The position numbers were made by a program, and so were the translations under genes. Positions 8,418 through 19,500 of a stretch of DNA of 50,923 nucleotides are shown here, in pieces (within the stretch, counting starts at the first letter, position 1; each line of letters starts with the position of its first letter). The stretch spans positions 1-50,923 of the forward strand of contig JALHOS010000005.1 in NCBI GenBank assembly GCA_022842905.1. Reading direction: 5' to 3'. The notes below the pieces were generated by a model, which did not search any database, was not told the origin of the DNA, and worked only from the letters and a program-made list of their open reading frames with translations. The stretch is from Myxococcaceae bacterium. Lineage in GTDB: Bacteria > Myxococcota > Myxococcia > Myxococcales > Myxococcaceae.

Positions 8418-8579
8418 CAGGGTGTTGAGGAATGCCGGACCGAGCCCGAATGCTGAGCTTCGAGCCGCGCGAGGAAGAGCCCCGCAGAACTACTGGTCGG
8501 TATTTCAAGGGGCTCTGACGATGCCCGGCGAAGGAGATCGGCGTTCTGGCGACGGGAGTGCATTTCTCAACACCCTGCT
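8416..8579. mobile_element. MITE-like 164-bp element with 20-bp terminal inverted repeats
   Basis: AGCAGGGTGTTGAGGAATGC at 8416-8435 is matched at 19 of 20 positions by the reverse complement of 8560-8579. The 124 bp between them hold no credible gene. They contain an internal hairpin (AGAGCCCC 8476-8483 with GGGGCTCT 8509-8516, 25-nt loop) that could act as a terminator between the two convergent genes. Size, terminal repeats and lack of coding content fit a non-autonomous transposon remnant. No clear target-site duplication was found. It supplies the last two bases of the lipoprotein stop codon and ends 7 bp before the E1-like stop codon. Confidence 0.55.
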
Positions 8580-8586
8580 CGGGACC

Positions 8587-9171
8587 TCAGGTCGCCTGCA
8601 CGCCACCCAGCGTGACCATGACGTCGCGGCGCAGCTGCTTGGTGACGAAGTCTTGAATCACCCGCGCCAGCGCCGCCGACACCTGGGCGATCATCGGCAG
8701 GTGCTCGCCGCCCTCGCAGGTGGGTTGCCCGGGCGCGCCCTCTTCATCGGGCGTGAAGCGCTCGTCCCAGCGGACCAGGCCAAACGTGCCGTCGGCGGAG
8801 ATCGCCGCGTGCACCAACGGCAGCTGCGCTGAGCGAGCGTGGGCGGAGACCAGCCTCCGGCTCTGGGCGTTGTCGAACGCGTCGACGAGCAGACTGGCCC
8901 CCGCCGTCAGCGCCGCCACGTTGTCCGCGGTGACGCGCACGGCGTGCGCCTGGGCCTTGGCGCCCCAGAAGTTGAGCAGCTGCAGCTTGAGCGCTTCGGC
9001 CTTGTGCTTGCCGACGGACTGCTTGACGTACGCCTGGGCGAGCAGGTTCTTCGACTCGACCCGATCGAAGTCGACGAAGACCAGCTCGGCGTCGAGGGTG
9101 CGGCAGGCGACGGCGGCGTTCGAACCAAGCGCGCCCACGCCCAGGAAGACCAGGCGCGGGCGCTCAGGCAC
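8587..9171 (-). CDS. E1/ThiF/MoeB-like adenylyltransferase (194 aa)
   Basis: Starts at GTG 9171, overlapping the end of the ubiquitin-like gene by 8 nt. The Rossmann ATP-binding motif GVGALG is at residues 11-16. It is followed by VDFDRVESKNLLAQ (D34, D36, N42, Q46), the VGKHK lysines (55, 57) and DAFDN (D97, D100), in the order of the ThiF/HesA/MoeB E1 superfamily. These enzymes adenylate the C-terminus of a ubiquitin-like or sulfur-carrier protein. It is shorter than MoeB (about 250 aa) and lacks the CxxC zinc motifs. The usual Arg of NLxRQ is Ala. C152 (PTCEGG) is the only late cysteine and could be the thioester residue. It is probably cytoplasmic, with the upstream small protein as substrate. 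Confidence 0.85.
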   Translation of the reverse strand: MPERPRLVFLGVGALGSNAAVACRTLDAELVFVDFDRVESKNLLAQAYVKQSVGKHKAEALKLQLLNFWGAKAQAHAVRVTADNVAALTAGASLLVDAFDNAQSRRLVSAHARSAQLPLVHAAISADGTFGLVRWDERFTPDEEGAPGQPTCEGGEHLPMIAQVSAALARVIQDFVTKQLRRDVMVTLGGVQAT

Positions 9172-9400
9172 CGAACGGCACCTTGGGACGCAGGTAGATC
9201 CGCTGGCCGTGCTGCAGCCGATCGACCACGAAGCCGTCGAACGCGGAGTCGGCCAGGGCGGGCAGGGCGAGCCCGGGGATCCCGCCGGCGCGCACGACCT
9301 CGAGCGCGATGCGGCGCACGTCGGCGTCGGTCAGCTGCGCGTCGAGCTCCAGCGGGTAGTCCGCCGACAGGCCGTTGTAGGTGATGTTCAGCGTCGCCAT
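9164..9400 (-). CDS. Ubiquitin-like (beta-grasp) small protein, candidate E1 substrate (78 aa)
   Basis: ATG 9400 is preceded by GGAGGG (9414-9409) at 8-nt spacing. The frame is open further upstream, but no other start has a ribosome binding site. The predicted order is a beta hairpin (TLNITYNGLSADYPLEL), a helix (TDADVRRIALEVVRAG), then strands (DGFVVDRL, QRIYLRPKV), as in ubiquitin folds. The YNG and helix region resemble PRTRC protein C, a Ubl-like protein found with ThiF in PRTRC cassettes; this comparison is from memory. The C-terminus is PFGA, so the usual terminal Gly-Gly is absent and adenylation would need trimming or would occur on Ala. The 8-nt overlap with the E1-like gene strongly suggests a functional pair. 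Confidence 0.65.
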   Translation of the reverse strand: MATLNITYNGLSADYPLELDAQLTDADVRRIALEVVRAGGIPGLALPALADSAFDGFVVDRLQHGQRIYLRPKVPFGA

Positions 9401-9408
9401 GGGTGGAG

Positions 9409-9414
9409 CCCTCC
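9409..9414 (-). promoter_or_regulatory. Ribosome binding site fixing the start of the ubiquitin-like gene
   Basis: GGAGGG on the minus strand, 8 nt before ATG 9400. It decides the 78-residue form over the much longer upstream open frame, which would overlap the regulator gene. Confidence 0.6.
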
Positions 9415-9474
9415 GGGTCGAAAGAAGGAGCCCGCGACGCGACGGAGCCGCGGGCGCTGACGAAGGCGCCGGCC

Positions 9475-10794
<1,320 letters not shown>

Positions 10795-10856
10795 GGGGCG
10801 CGGACCTTACAAATCCAGCCCGCGCCTTGGAACGAGTTTTCCCAGTGGGTTGAGAA

Positions 10857-10980
10857 AGTGAGTGCCGGCCCGTTCAGCGAGCCTCGCGTCGATCACGCCC
10901 CCGGGCGCCACGTCGGACCACGACGTTGGACGACCACGGATCTTGTGTCGGGAGGTCCCATGAGCGGGCCGGCACTCGCT
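10857..10980. repeat. 124-bp interval with near-perfect 20-bp inverted ends
   Basis: AGTGAGTGCCGGCCCGTTCA (10857-10876) matches the reverse complement of 10961-10980 at 18 of 20 positions, with a 13-bp perfect core (GAGTGCCGGCCCG). The 84 bp between are non-coding. It could be a small transposon remnant, a protein-binding site pair or a large hairpin. The half-sites contain GAGTGCC, as in the CIRCE elements nearby, but the spacing is wrong for CIRCE. Confidence 0.5.
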
Positions 10981-11060
10981 GGCGAGGGTATGCCGCCTGG
11001 GCGCCGGCTGCCAGCCCTCGACCGCCCTGCCTGCCCGAAGGACCAACACGACAAACGAAG

Positions 11061-11090
11061 ACCCCAGGGGCCGCTGTGGCACCCTGGGGT
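11061..11090 (-). terminator. Rho-independent-type terminator after groEL
   Basis: A perfect 9-bp stem (ACCCCAGGG 11061-11069 with CCCTGGGGT 11082-11090) encloses a 12-nt loop, 36 nt past the groEL stop. On the minus strand it is followed by a moderately T-rich tract (CTTCGTTTG). Confidence 0.65.
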
Positions 11091-11126
11091 CCGTGTTCCG
11101 ACAGGCTGTCCTTCAGCCCTGCGGAA

Positions 11127-12821
<1,695 letters not shown>

Positions 12822-13112
12822 TTACTTCTCGACCACGCCGACCACGTCCTCTTCACGGAGGATCAGGTGCTCTTCGCCGTCGATCTTGATCTCGGTGCCG
12901 GCGTACTTGGAGAACAGAATGGTGTCGCCCACCTTGATGTCCATGGGGCGAACCTTGCCGTCCTCGAGGATCTTGCCGTTGCCGACCGCCAGGACCTTGC
13001 CTTCCAGCGGCTTCTCCTTGGCCGAGTCGGGGATGATGATCCCGCCCTTGGTCTTGCTCTCCTCGCTGACGCGCTTGACGATGAGCCGATCCTGCAGGGG
13101 ACGAATCTTCAT
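12822..13112 (-). CDS. groS: Co-chaperonin GroES (10 kDa)
   Basis: At 96 residues it has the usual length when started at ATG 13112 ([15 protein letters not shown]). The open frame allows 14 more residues upstream, but these are not GroES-like. The mobile loop ([19 protein letters not shown]), the [16 protein letters not shown] core and the C-terminal [12 protein letters not shown] are all present. It forms the heptameric lid on GroEL and is the first gene of the operon. Confidence 0.98.
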   Translation of the reverse strand: MKIRPLQDRLIVKRVSEESKTKGGIIIPDSAKEKPLEGKVLAVGNGKILEDGKVRPMDIKVGDTILFSKYAGTEIKIDGEEHLILREEDVVGVVEK

Positions 13113-13141
13113 GGTGTGTGTCTCCGTTTCGAGTGTGGGAA

Positions 13142-13168
13142 TTGGCACTCGCACTGTCTGAGTGCCAG
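13142..13168 (-). promoter_or_regulatory. CIRCE operator 1 (HrcA site), downstream of the -10
   Basis: TTGGCACTC-N9-GAGTGCCAG, against the consensus TTAGCACTC-N9-GAGTGCTAA. The half-sites are inverted copies of each other at 8 of 9 positions with the exact 9-nt spacer. It lies in the presumed 5' leader, 30 nt upstream of the groES ATG. HrcA binding here would block transcription until heat shock. Confidence 0.85.
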
Positions 13169-13184
13169 CGTGTGACGCGGCGCG

Positions 13185-13212
13185 GATATAACCACCGCCC
13201 CTTCAGCGTCAA
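13185..13212 (-). promoter_or_regulatory. groES-groEL promoter, sigma70-like
   Basis: On the minus strand TTGACG (13212-13207) is followed after 16 nt by TATATC (13190-13185). Transcription should start near 13178. The promoter lies exactly between the two CIRCE elements. Confidence 0.65.
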
Positions 13213-13220
13213 GGGCCGGC

Positions 13221-13247
13221 CTGGCACTCAGGGGTGGTGAGTGCCAA
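13221..13247 (-). promoter_or_regulatory. CIRCE operator 2, upstream of the -35
   Basis: CTGGCACTC-N9-GAGTGCCAA, with 8 of 9 half-site symmetry and the exact 9-nt spacer. It lies 79 bp from operator 1 and just upstream of the -35 hexamer. Confidence 0.8.
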
Positions 13248-13370
13248 GTCCGCCCGTTCGCCCCGTTGGCAGCGCACATGGCCGAGCGCCAAGGCAACCC
13301 ACTGATCTTCCAGGGCCCGTTAGTGGGAAGGGGGTGGCGTGTCGACTACCATGACGAGCAGGCCGTTCAC

Positions 13371-13375
13371 GGAGG
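13371..13375 (+). promoter_or_regulatory. Ribosome binding site fixing the start at 13384
   Basis: GGAGG 8 nt before ATG 13384. The in-frame upstream GTG at 13339 lacks such a site. Confidence 0.6.
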
Positions 13376-13383
13376 TCCGTCGC

Positions 13384-13980
13384 ATGAGTCAGCTGGTCCT
13401 TGGCGGGAGTTTGAAGGAGTTCTTCCGCATGTTGGTGGGTGAGGTGGTCAACCGGCAGAAGGTGAGCTTGCAGGAGATCACCGAGTACTACGTGGTCAAC
13501 CTGCTCTCGGAGTACGCGTTCGCCGAGAAGCTGTTCACGCCGACGGCGGACGGGAAGCGGGAAGCCGAGCCGCTCGCGCTGCTGTACCACCGGGCGCTCC
13601 AGCAGGACCGGGACGAGAAGCTCAAGACGCTGCGCCGGCTGGGGGACGTGAGCCTGTACACGGCGGGGTTCTTCGGGCGGGCGCTCGAGGACACGGCGGT
13701 GGGGCCTGGGTACTACGTGCAGATGGGGTCCAACGCGTACGGGGCGATCGCGGACATGTCTGGGGCGTCGGCGTTCGCGGCCGCGTACCATGAGCTCCAC
13801 GCGAAGTTCTCGGCGCTGGTGCAGGTGCTCTCGGAAATCGCCGCGCGGGGCTTGGCGGCCAGCGGACCCAAAGGGCAGGTGCAGCTGCTCGACGACTGGG
13901 CGCGGACGAAGGACCCCACAGTGGAGCAGGTGCTGGCGGACGTGGGTGTGCTGCCCAAGCGAGGGCTCTTGCCGTCGTGA
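13384..13980 (+). CDS. Unknown helical protein (198 aa), first of an overlapping pair
   Basis: Starts MSQLVLGGSLKEFFRMLVGE. The sequence is soluble, mainly helical and rich in aromatic residues (ITEYYVVNLLSEYAFAEKLF; LLYHRALQQDRDEKL), with no TM helix or signal peptide. It does not match a family I recognise. The C-terminal part (LLDDWARTKDPTVEQVLADV) reads like a helical adaptor domain. The stop overlaps the next GTG start (GTGA, 13977-13980), so the two proteins are probably made in a fixed ratio and may form a complex. It is divergent from groES, and its promoter would lie in 13250-13370. Confidence 0.75.
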   Translation: MSQLVLGGSLKEFFRMLVGEVVNRQKVSLQEITEYYVVNLLSEYAFAEKLFTPTADGKREAEPLALLYHRALQQDRDEKLKTLRRLGDVSLYTAGFFGRALEDTAVGPGYYVQMGSNAYGAIADMSGASAFAAAYHELHAKFSALVQVLSEIAARGLAASGPKGQVQLLDDWARTKDPTVEQVLADVGVLPKRGLLPS

Positions 13981-14639
13981 GCGCGCCCTTGAACAGCGCC
14001 ATGCTCGAGCGGGTGCAGGCGTTGCTCGAGGCGATCTACGGCGTGCGGTGTGAGCACCAGGCGCGGGACTTCTTGGTGGTCGACGGTGAGGTCGCGCAGG
14101 CGCTGGGGGCCAGCGGGCAGGCGCCGGAAGAGCTGCTGGTGCACCAGCCCAGCGACGAGGAGCTGGACGTCGCGCTCTACATTTCGCCTTCGGTGCTCAG
14201 CCGGCTGCAGCCGTTCGTCGGCGAGCCGGACGGGGCGCTGGACTTCGAGCTCAAGTCGTTCTGCGAGCTGGCCGAAGGGGTGTCGCACTTCATGTACCTG
14301 CTGCGGAGCGCGGCGCTGGAGCGGAAGGTGTCGCTGCTCGAGCTCGAGGCGCAGGCAGAGGTGGACAAGTTCGCGCTGTGCACGGTGCTGCGCTGGGGAA
14401 GCGAGGTGAAGGCGTGGGCGGCGGCGGTCAGCGAGCGGCTGTTCGCGCGGGTGCGGCTGCGGGAGCACCTCGGCCCGGCGGAGGTCTGGCGCTACGGCGA
14501 GGCGAACCGGCTGGCGCAGCGGTACTGCGGGCGGTTGCTCAAGCAGCTGCGGCCGGGGCGGCTCGACGTGTTCTTGGGTGAGCTGCGGCACATGTACCGG
14601 CTGGGGGCGGAGGCGAAGCTCGCGTACTTGGGGCGGTGA
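13977..14639 (+). CDS. Unknown soluble protein (220 aa), partner of the preceding gene
   Basis: GTG 13977 overlaps the upstream stop by 4 nt. The N-terminal third is alpha/beta (MLERVQALLEAIYGVRCEHQ; DFLVVDG), followed by an acidic strand segment (DEELDVALYIS) and a long helical C-terminal half rich in Leu, Arg and Glu. The acidic ELAEGVSHFMYLLRSAALE stretch is followed by a helical repeat-like region. No catalytic motif or export signal is seen and no family is recognised. It ends 4 nt before the convergent stop of the minus-strand parvulin-like gene. Confidence 0.75.
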   Translation: MSAPLNSAMLERVQALLEAIYGVRCEHQARDFLVVDGEVAQALGASGQAPEELLVHQPSDEELDVALYISPSVLSRLQPFVGEPDGALDFELKSFCELAEGVSHFMYLLRSAALERKVSLLELEAQAEVDKFALCTVLRWGSEVKAWAAAVSERLFARVRLREHLGPAEVWRYGEANRLAQRYCGRLLKQLRPGRLDVFLGELRHMYRLGAEAKLAYLGR

Positions 14640-14643
14640 AGGG

Positions 14644-15555
14644 TCAGGGCAGCAGCGGCCCTGACGGTGCACCGAAGTCGAGCTTGTCCACCGCGCCCGG
14701 GGCGATCGTCACCGGCGTGCGCTCCTTGAGTGAGCGCACCAGCGCGTCGACCTGCTTCGTCCGGTGCTCCGACGTCAGCCGCGCCAACAGCGGCCCCTTC
14801 TCGACGTCGAACGGCCGCGTCTCGCCGGGCTGCCGGCCGAGCAGCCGCAGCAGCGCCCACCCTTCGGGCGCCTCGACGACGGGGCTCAGCGCGCCGGGCT
14901 CGGCCAGCGCTCCCACCGCGGTGGCCACCGCTTCACCGAACTGCTGCAGCAGCTCCTCGTGGCTCCGCGGGCCCAGGTCGCCGTCCTGGCCCTTCGAGCC
15001 TTCGTGCATGGACAAGCCGCGCACGCCCTCGGCGAAGGCGGTGGCGCGATCTGCGGGCGCGAGCTTGGACAGCTTCCCCGCGATCGCCTTGAGCTCGGCG
15101 CCGTCTGGCGAGCTCGCCTTCGGTCGCCAGATCAACGCCACCCGCGCGCGCTCCGGCCGCGAGAACTCTTGCGGGTGCGCGTCGTAGTACGCCTTCGCGT
15201 CGGCTTCGGTCGGCGCGCCCACGCGGCTCTCCTGCGCCAGCAGCTGCTGCACCAACAGCCGGTCGATCCCCGCCTGCACTTCAGCGTCCTTCTCCAACCC
15301 GCGGCGCTTCGCCTCGTCGATCAGCAGCTGGTTGCGAATGACCGTGTCCAGGAACCCCTGCTTGCGCTCCGGCGTGCTGTAGCGCGCCCGCACGAAGTCG
15401 GGCTGTGCCCGCAGCTGGCCCTCGAGCTGGGCCCGCGTCAGCGTCGTCTGCCCCACCGTCACCAGCGCGTCGACCCGCTCCACGCTCGGCTTGCTGCAGC
15501 GCAGGCCGGCCGCCGCCGTGATCCCGATGACTCCCGCCCAAGTCAACGTACGCAT
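14644..15555 (-). CDS. SurA/parvulin-like lipoprotein, active-site His missing (303 aa)
   Basis: ATG 15555 gives a lipoprotein-like signal (MRTLTWAGVIGITAAAGLRC, Cys 20, weak lipobox). An upstream in-frame extension has no signal and would invade the divergent gene. A SurA-N-type helical chaperone region follows (TLTRAQLEGQLRAQPDFVRA, QGFLDTVIRNQLLIDEAKRR). It is followed by a degenerate PpiC/parvulin domain (RARVALIWRPKA; GSKGQDGDLGPRSHEEL; GALSPVVEAPEGWALLRLLG). Neither of the two histidines typical of parvulin active sites is present, so it is probably a periplasmic chaperone rather than an isomerase. It is divergent from the next parvulin-like gene. Confidence 0.8.
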   Translation of the reverse strand: MRTLTWAGVIGITAAAGLRCSKPSVERVDALVTVGQTTLTRAQLEGQLRAQPDFVRARYSTPERKQGFLDTVIRNQLLIDEAKRRGLEKDAEVQAGIDRLLVQQLLAQESRVGAPTEADAKAYYDAHPQEFSRPERARVALIWRPKASSPDGAELKAIAGKLSKLAPADRATAFAEGVRGLSMHEGSKGQDGDLGPRSHEELLQQFGEAVATAVGALAEPGALSPVVEAPEGWALLRLLGRQPGETRPFDVEKGPLLARLTSEHRTKQVDALVRSLKERTPVTIAPGAVDKLDFGAPSGPLLP

Positions 15556-15649
15556 ATGGCGGCCACGTAGCACGGTGTGCGCGGAGGCCCCAGAGTCTGA
15601 AAAGACCCAGCTTGTCGGGGCAGGGTCGGCGGCACACGCTCGGCGCCTT
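15556..15649. promoter_or_regulatory. Divergent intergenic region between two parvulin-like genes
   Basis: This 94-bp interval must hold promoters for the 14644-15555 gene (-) and for the 15650-50923 transcript (+) if the chosen starts are right. No convincing hexamer pair stands out. Confidence 0.35.
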
Positions 15650-16510
15650 GTGAGGGGTGCCCTGCGACACCGTTGGCCATGGGGGTTGTCCGTACTGATC
15701 GCACTCGGGTGCGGGCAGGGGCGCACACCTGCGAGCCAAGCTCCGCCACCCCCGCCCGTGGACGCGATCGCCTGGTGGGACGGCGGGGCGGTGACCGCGG
15801 TGGAGGTACGCCAGGAAGCACAGCGGCTGCCGGTGGCCCTGCGCGATCAGTTCCTCACCGAGAACGGGCAACGTGAGCTGCTGCACTCGGTCGTCTCGAA
15901 GCGGCTGCTGGCGCAAGAGGCGCGGCGGCGCGGCCTCGATCGCTCGGAGGACGTGCGGCGGCAGGTCCAAGAGCTCGAGGAGCGTCTGGCGGTGCAGGCC
16001 CTGCTCGCCGCGAACGAACGCGCGCTGCCGCAGGTCACCGACGACGAGCTGAAGGCGTACTTCGAGCAGCACCAGGCCGAGTTCCGCCAGCCGACGAAGG
16101 TGCGCATCGGCCGGGTCCTCGTGCACGGCAGCGACGCCAAGGCCAAGGCGCGCATCGCCGCGCTCCGCGCCCGGCTGCTCAAGCGCGAGCCGCTCGACAA
16201 GGTCGCGGCCGCGGGGGACGGGCCCGAGAAGGACGTGGGCGGCGTCGTGGGTTGGGTGACGGAGGCGACGGACGACGAGACCCGCGCGGCGCTGGCGCTG
16301 TCGAAGGTGGGCGAAGTCAGCCCCGTCGTCGCGAAGGACGGCGCGCTGTCGGTGCTGACGTGCCTCGAGCGGGTCGAAGCGAAGGACGCCACGCTCGCCG
16401 AGGTGCGCGGACAGGTCGAAGGGCGGCTCGGGCCGGTGCGGCAGCGCAAGGCGTTCGATGCGCTCGTCAGCCAGCTCAAGGCGCAGGCGCAGGTGAGCTT
16501 CAAGCCGTAA
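15650..16510 (+). CDS. SurA/parvulin-like lipoprotein upstream of the giant gene (286 aa)
   Basis: GTG 15650 gives VRGALRHRWPWGLSVLIALGC, a basic n-region and hydrophobic core ending in the likely acylated Cys. The frame is open upstream, but earlier starts bury the signal. A Pro-rich linker (SQAPPPPPVDA) leads to a SurA-N-like helical region (LRDQFLTENGQRELLHSVVS, KRLLAQEARRRGLDRSEDV) and a PpiC-like domain (VRIGRVLVHG, VGGVVGWVTEAT, VGEVSPVVAKDGALSVLTCL). Both catalytic His positions are substituted, suggesting a chaperone role. The giant gene starts 28 nt downstream, so this is probably a dedicated folding factor for it. The start codon is the least certain part; no strong Shine-Dalgarno is visible. 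Confidence 0.8.
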   Translation: MRGALRHRWPWGLSVLIALGCGQGRTPASQAPPPPPVDAIAWWDGGAVTAVEVRQEAQRLPVALRDQFLTENGQRELLHSVVSKRLLAQEARRRGLDRSEDVRRQVQELEERLAVQALLAANERALPQVTDDELKAYFEQHQAEFRQPTKVRIGRVLVHGSDAKAKARIAALRARLLKREPLDKVAAAGDGPEKDVGGVVGWVTEATDDETRAALALSKVGEVSPVVAKDGALSVLTCLERVEAKDATLAEVRGQVEGRLGPVRQRKAFDALVSQLKAQAQVSFKP

Positions 16511-16538
16511 GGCCGCAGCGAAGCCAAGGGGGCTCCTC

Positions 16539-19500
16539 ATGAGCCGGTTCGCAGTGCAGGCGATGGTGGTGGTCAGTCTCGCGTGGGCGGGAGTCGCTGC
16601 GGCGCAGCCCGCGCTCGTCGCCGTTTACCCCTTGCGGCCGCTGCAGCCGGGAGCGACGTCCGTCGAGCTCGCCTTCGCCGCCGAAGGCTCCGTCCAGCAG
16701 GTCCGCGCGTCCTTGGTCGGGCAGTCCGCCGGCGGGGCGTTCGTCGACCTGGTGGACGTGCTCGTGCCGAAGGACGCGTCGGGCGCGGTGGGCTTTCGCC
16801 TGGTGGCGCCGCTGGGGCAGGCGTTCCCGGAAGACGGCGTGCTCGTCGTCACCGCGACGCCGATCGCCGCCGACGGGACTGAAGGACCGTCGCGCAACCG
16901 CAGCTTCTCGGTGGCTGAGCCCGCGACGCTCCCTGAAGAGCCGGCGGTGTCTGCGGCCTCCGGCGCCATCGCCGTGTCCGCGCCGTGGAGCGGGACGGCG
17001 GCCTACGCAGAGCTGACACTGCTGGGCGCTTCGGCCCAGGCGCTGCGGGCGGTCAACGGCAACCTCAAGGACGTCGGGGCGCAGGCGTTCGCGTCGGCCA
17101 CGCGGCTGCGCGCCATCCCTCGGCTGACCGACGGGCAGTTTCACTGGACGGTGTCGACGACGAAGGACGTGCCCTTCGACGGCGTCGTCATCGCCGACGT
17201 CACGCTCGAGGACGCGTTCGGGCGGCGCAGCCACCGCTCCGTCGTGCACCTCGCCTCCGACGCGCTGGACACGGTGACAGGCCTGGCCGTCTCACCTTCG
17301 GCCGTGCTGCTCGCGGGCGGGTTCGGCAGCGCGCAGCAGCTCACGGTGACGGCGCAGTTGACCCTCGCGGGGGAGCAGCCGCTGGCGGTGGGGACGCCTG
17401 GGCTCACCTTTCGATCCCTCGACGAGGCGGTCGCGGCGGTCGGCGATGACGGGGTCGTGCTGGCGCGGTCCAACGGGACGACGGAGCTCGAAGTCTCCTA
17501 CGCCGGGCAGACCACCCGGGTCCCCGTGGTCGTCGACTCGAACGCGCAGCTGGTGTCGGTGAGCGTGCAGCCCGCGCAGCTCGAGCTGCCGAAGGTTGGC
17601 GGCCGCGCGACCTTGCGGGCGATGGGGGCGCTCGACACGGGGGGCAGCGTGGATGTCTCGTCGCCGGTGCTGGGCACGAGCTGGGTGGCCGACGATCCGA
17701 CCGTGGTGTCGGTCAGCGCCACGGGCGCCATCGTCGGGCTTCGCCCCGGGAGCACGAACGTTCGGGCGACCGCGCGGAGCCTGTCGGGCGTGGCGCTGGT
17801 GACGGTGCGCGACGGCCTGCCGACGGTCACGGTGTCGGGGCCCACGTCGGTGGTGGCCGGCGAGAGTGTGACGTTGATCGCCGACGCGCAGGACGACATC
17901 GCCGTCGCCCGTGTCGACCTGCTCGTCAACGGCGTGCCGGCGGCCAGCGACTCGAGCGCGCCGTTCACCTTCAACGTGCGCGCTCCACCGTATGCGGGCG
18001 GCTCGCTCGACGTGGCGTTCGTCGCGGTCGACTACGCGGGCCAGCAGAGCGCGGTCGCGCGGCGCAGCCTGGCGGTCACCGTCGGCACGCAGCCCAGCTC
18101 GTTCCGGACGGTGTGGGAAGTGCCGACGCCAGGCTCGGTGATCCCCGCTGGCAGCCCGCTGGTCCTCCGCGTCACCTCCGGCGAGTGGCGCGGCTGTCCT
18201 GAGCCGACGCTGACCAACCTGGACTTCCAGGCCGTGCGCTTCACGGTCGACGACGGGCCGGTGGGCGTGGCGACGCAGGCTCGGCTCGAGCTGCGGGAGT
18301 ACAAGTGTGGGCAGGCCCTCAAGCGAGCGCTCGTTCCGCTGTGGGAGGTCACCTGGACGTCGCCGACGAACCGCGCTGGGAGCTCGGCGGTGCTGCGTGC
18401 CGAGGCGACGGACCGCTACGGCCTGTTGGTGCCTGTCGCGCCAGTGCCGATCATGCTGGCGACGGATACGGGCCCCTCGCTCGCCTTCACCGCGCCGCTG
18501 ACCAGCTTGCCGACGGCGACCGTCAACCTGCCGATCCAGTTCAAGGGCTCGGTCGCCGACGACACGGCGACACTCGGTGTGCAGCTGGTGCTCCTCGTCG
18601 ACGGCGCCGCGGTGGCGCAGACGACCGTCATCGCGCGGCCCCCGCCGTCCGGCAGCGTGGAGACGGCGGTGCAGCGATCGATCTCCGGGAGTGGTCCGTT
18701 CACCTTGAGCTGGACGCCAGGCGCGTCGGACGTCGGCCGGCAGCGCCGAGTGGACGTCATCGCCACCGACTCGTCGGGCCAGTCGACGCGGCAGGTCTTC
18801 GGGGTCTTCACCGCGCCGAACTTCCCGCCGCAGGTGACGATCCTCACGCCCGCGAATGAGGCGACGATCGTCGGCGGGACGATGGTGTCGCTCACCGCCG
18901 CCACCTTGGACGAGGCGGAGCGCGTGCGGGACGTGCAGTGGGAAGTGAACGGCGTGGCGGTGGGGCGCTCGGAGGCGTCACCGTTCACCGCTGGCTACCT
19001 CGTGCCTCCTTCGGCGATCGGCACGACCCTGGGGATTCGCGCGATCGCCACTGACAGCGATGGGCTGCAGGGCGAGGCGACGGTGCTGATCTCCGTCGCG
19101 CCGGACACGCGGCGGCCGACGGTCAACGTGCTGGCCCCTCCGGAAGGGCGCCAGCTCGCGGAGACGCAGGACGTCACGCTGAGCGTCAGCGCGTTCGACG
19201 ACGTCGGGGTGCGGCGCATCGAGTTCCTGCTGGACGGAAACGTGATCGGCGTCGACGAGGCGCCGTCTGCGGTCGCCTCTGCTGGCGGCGCGGTCATGTC
19301 GCACCTGGTGGTGTCGCACACCCAGCTGCGCGGGGCGTCGGTGCGGCGGCTCGGCGCGCGGGCGTACGACGCGGCGGGGAACGTGGGCGCGGCCGCGGAC
19401 GTGAGCGTGCAGGTGTCGCCCGACGTGGCGCCGACGGTCGGGTTCAGCGCTCCGGCCGATGGCGCGCAGATCGTGGTGGGCACCGAGCTGCGCGTGGTGG

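Larger units (their letters stand above)
10795..11126. other. Non-coding stretch between groEL and the FHA regulator
   Basis: This 332-bp gap holds the groEL terminator (11061-11090) and a long inverted repeat (10857-10980), both annotated separately. The promoter of the FHA regulator presumably lies here, but no clear -35/-10 or -24/-12 pair was found. No gene is supported on either strand. Confidence 0.6.

Noticed and set aside
10960-10980. Possible sigma54 -24/-12 promoter on the minus strand (GGCACTCACTTTCT near 10976-10851 in the inverted repeat area)
   Set aside because: The -24 GG-like element is present at each repeat end, but the required -12 GC is TC or absent at the right spacing.
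13298-13327. Inverted repeat CCCACT ... AGTGGG upstream of the 13384 gene
   Set aside because: Only a 6-bp perfect stem with an 18-nt loop and no T-run; too weak to call as terminator or operator.
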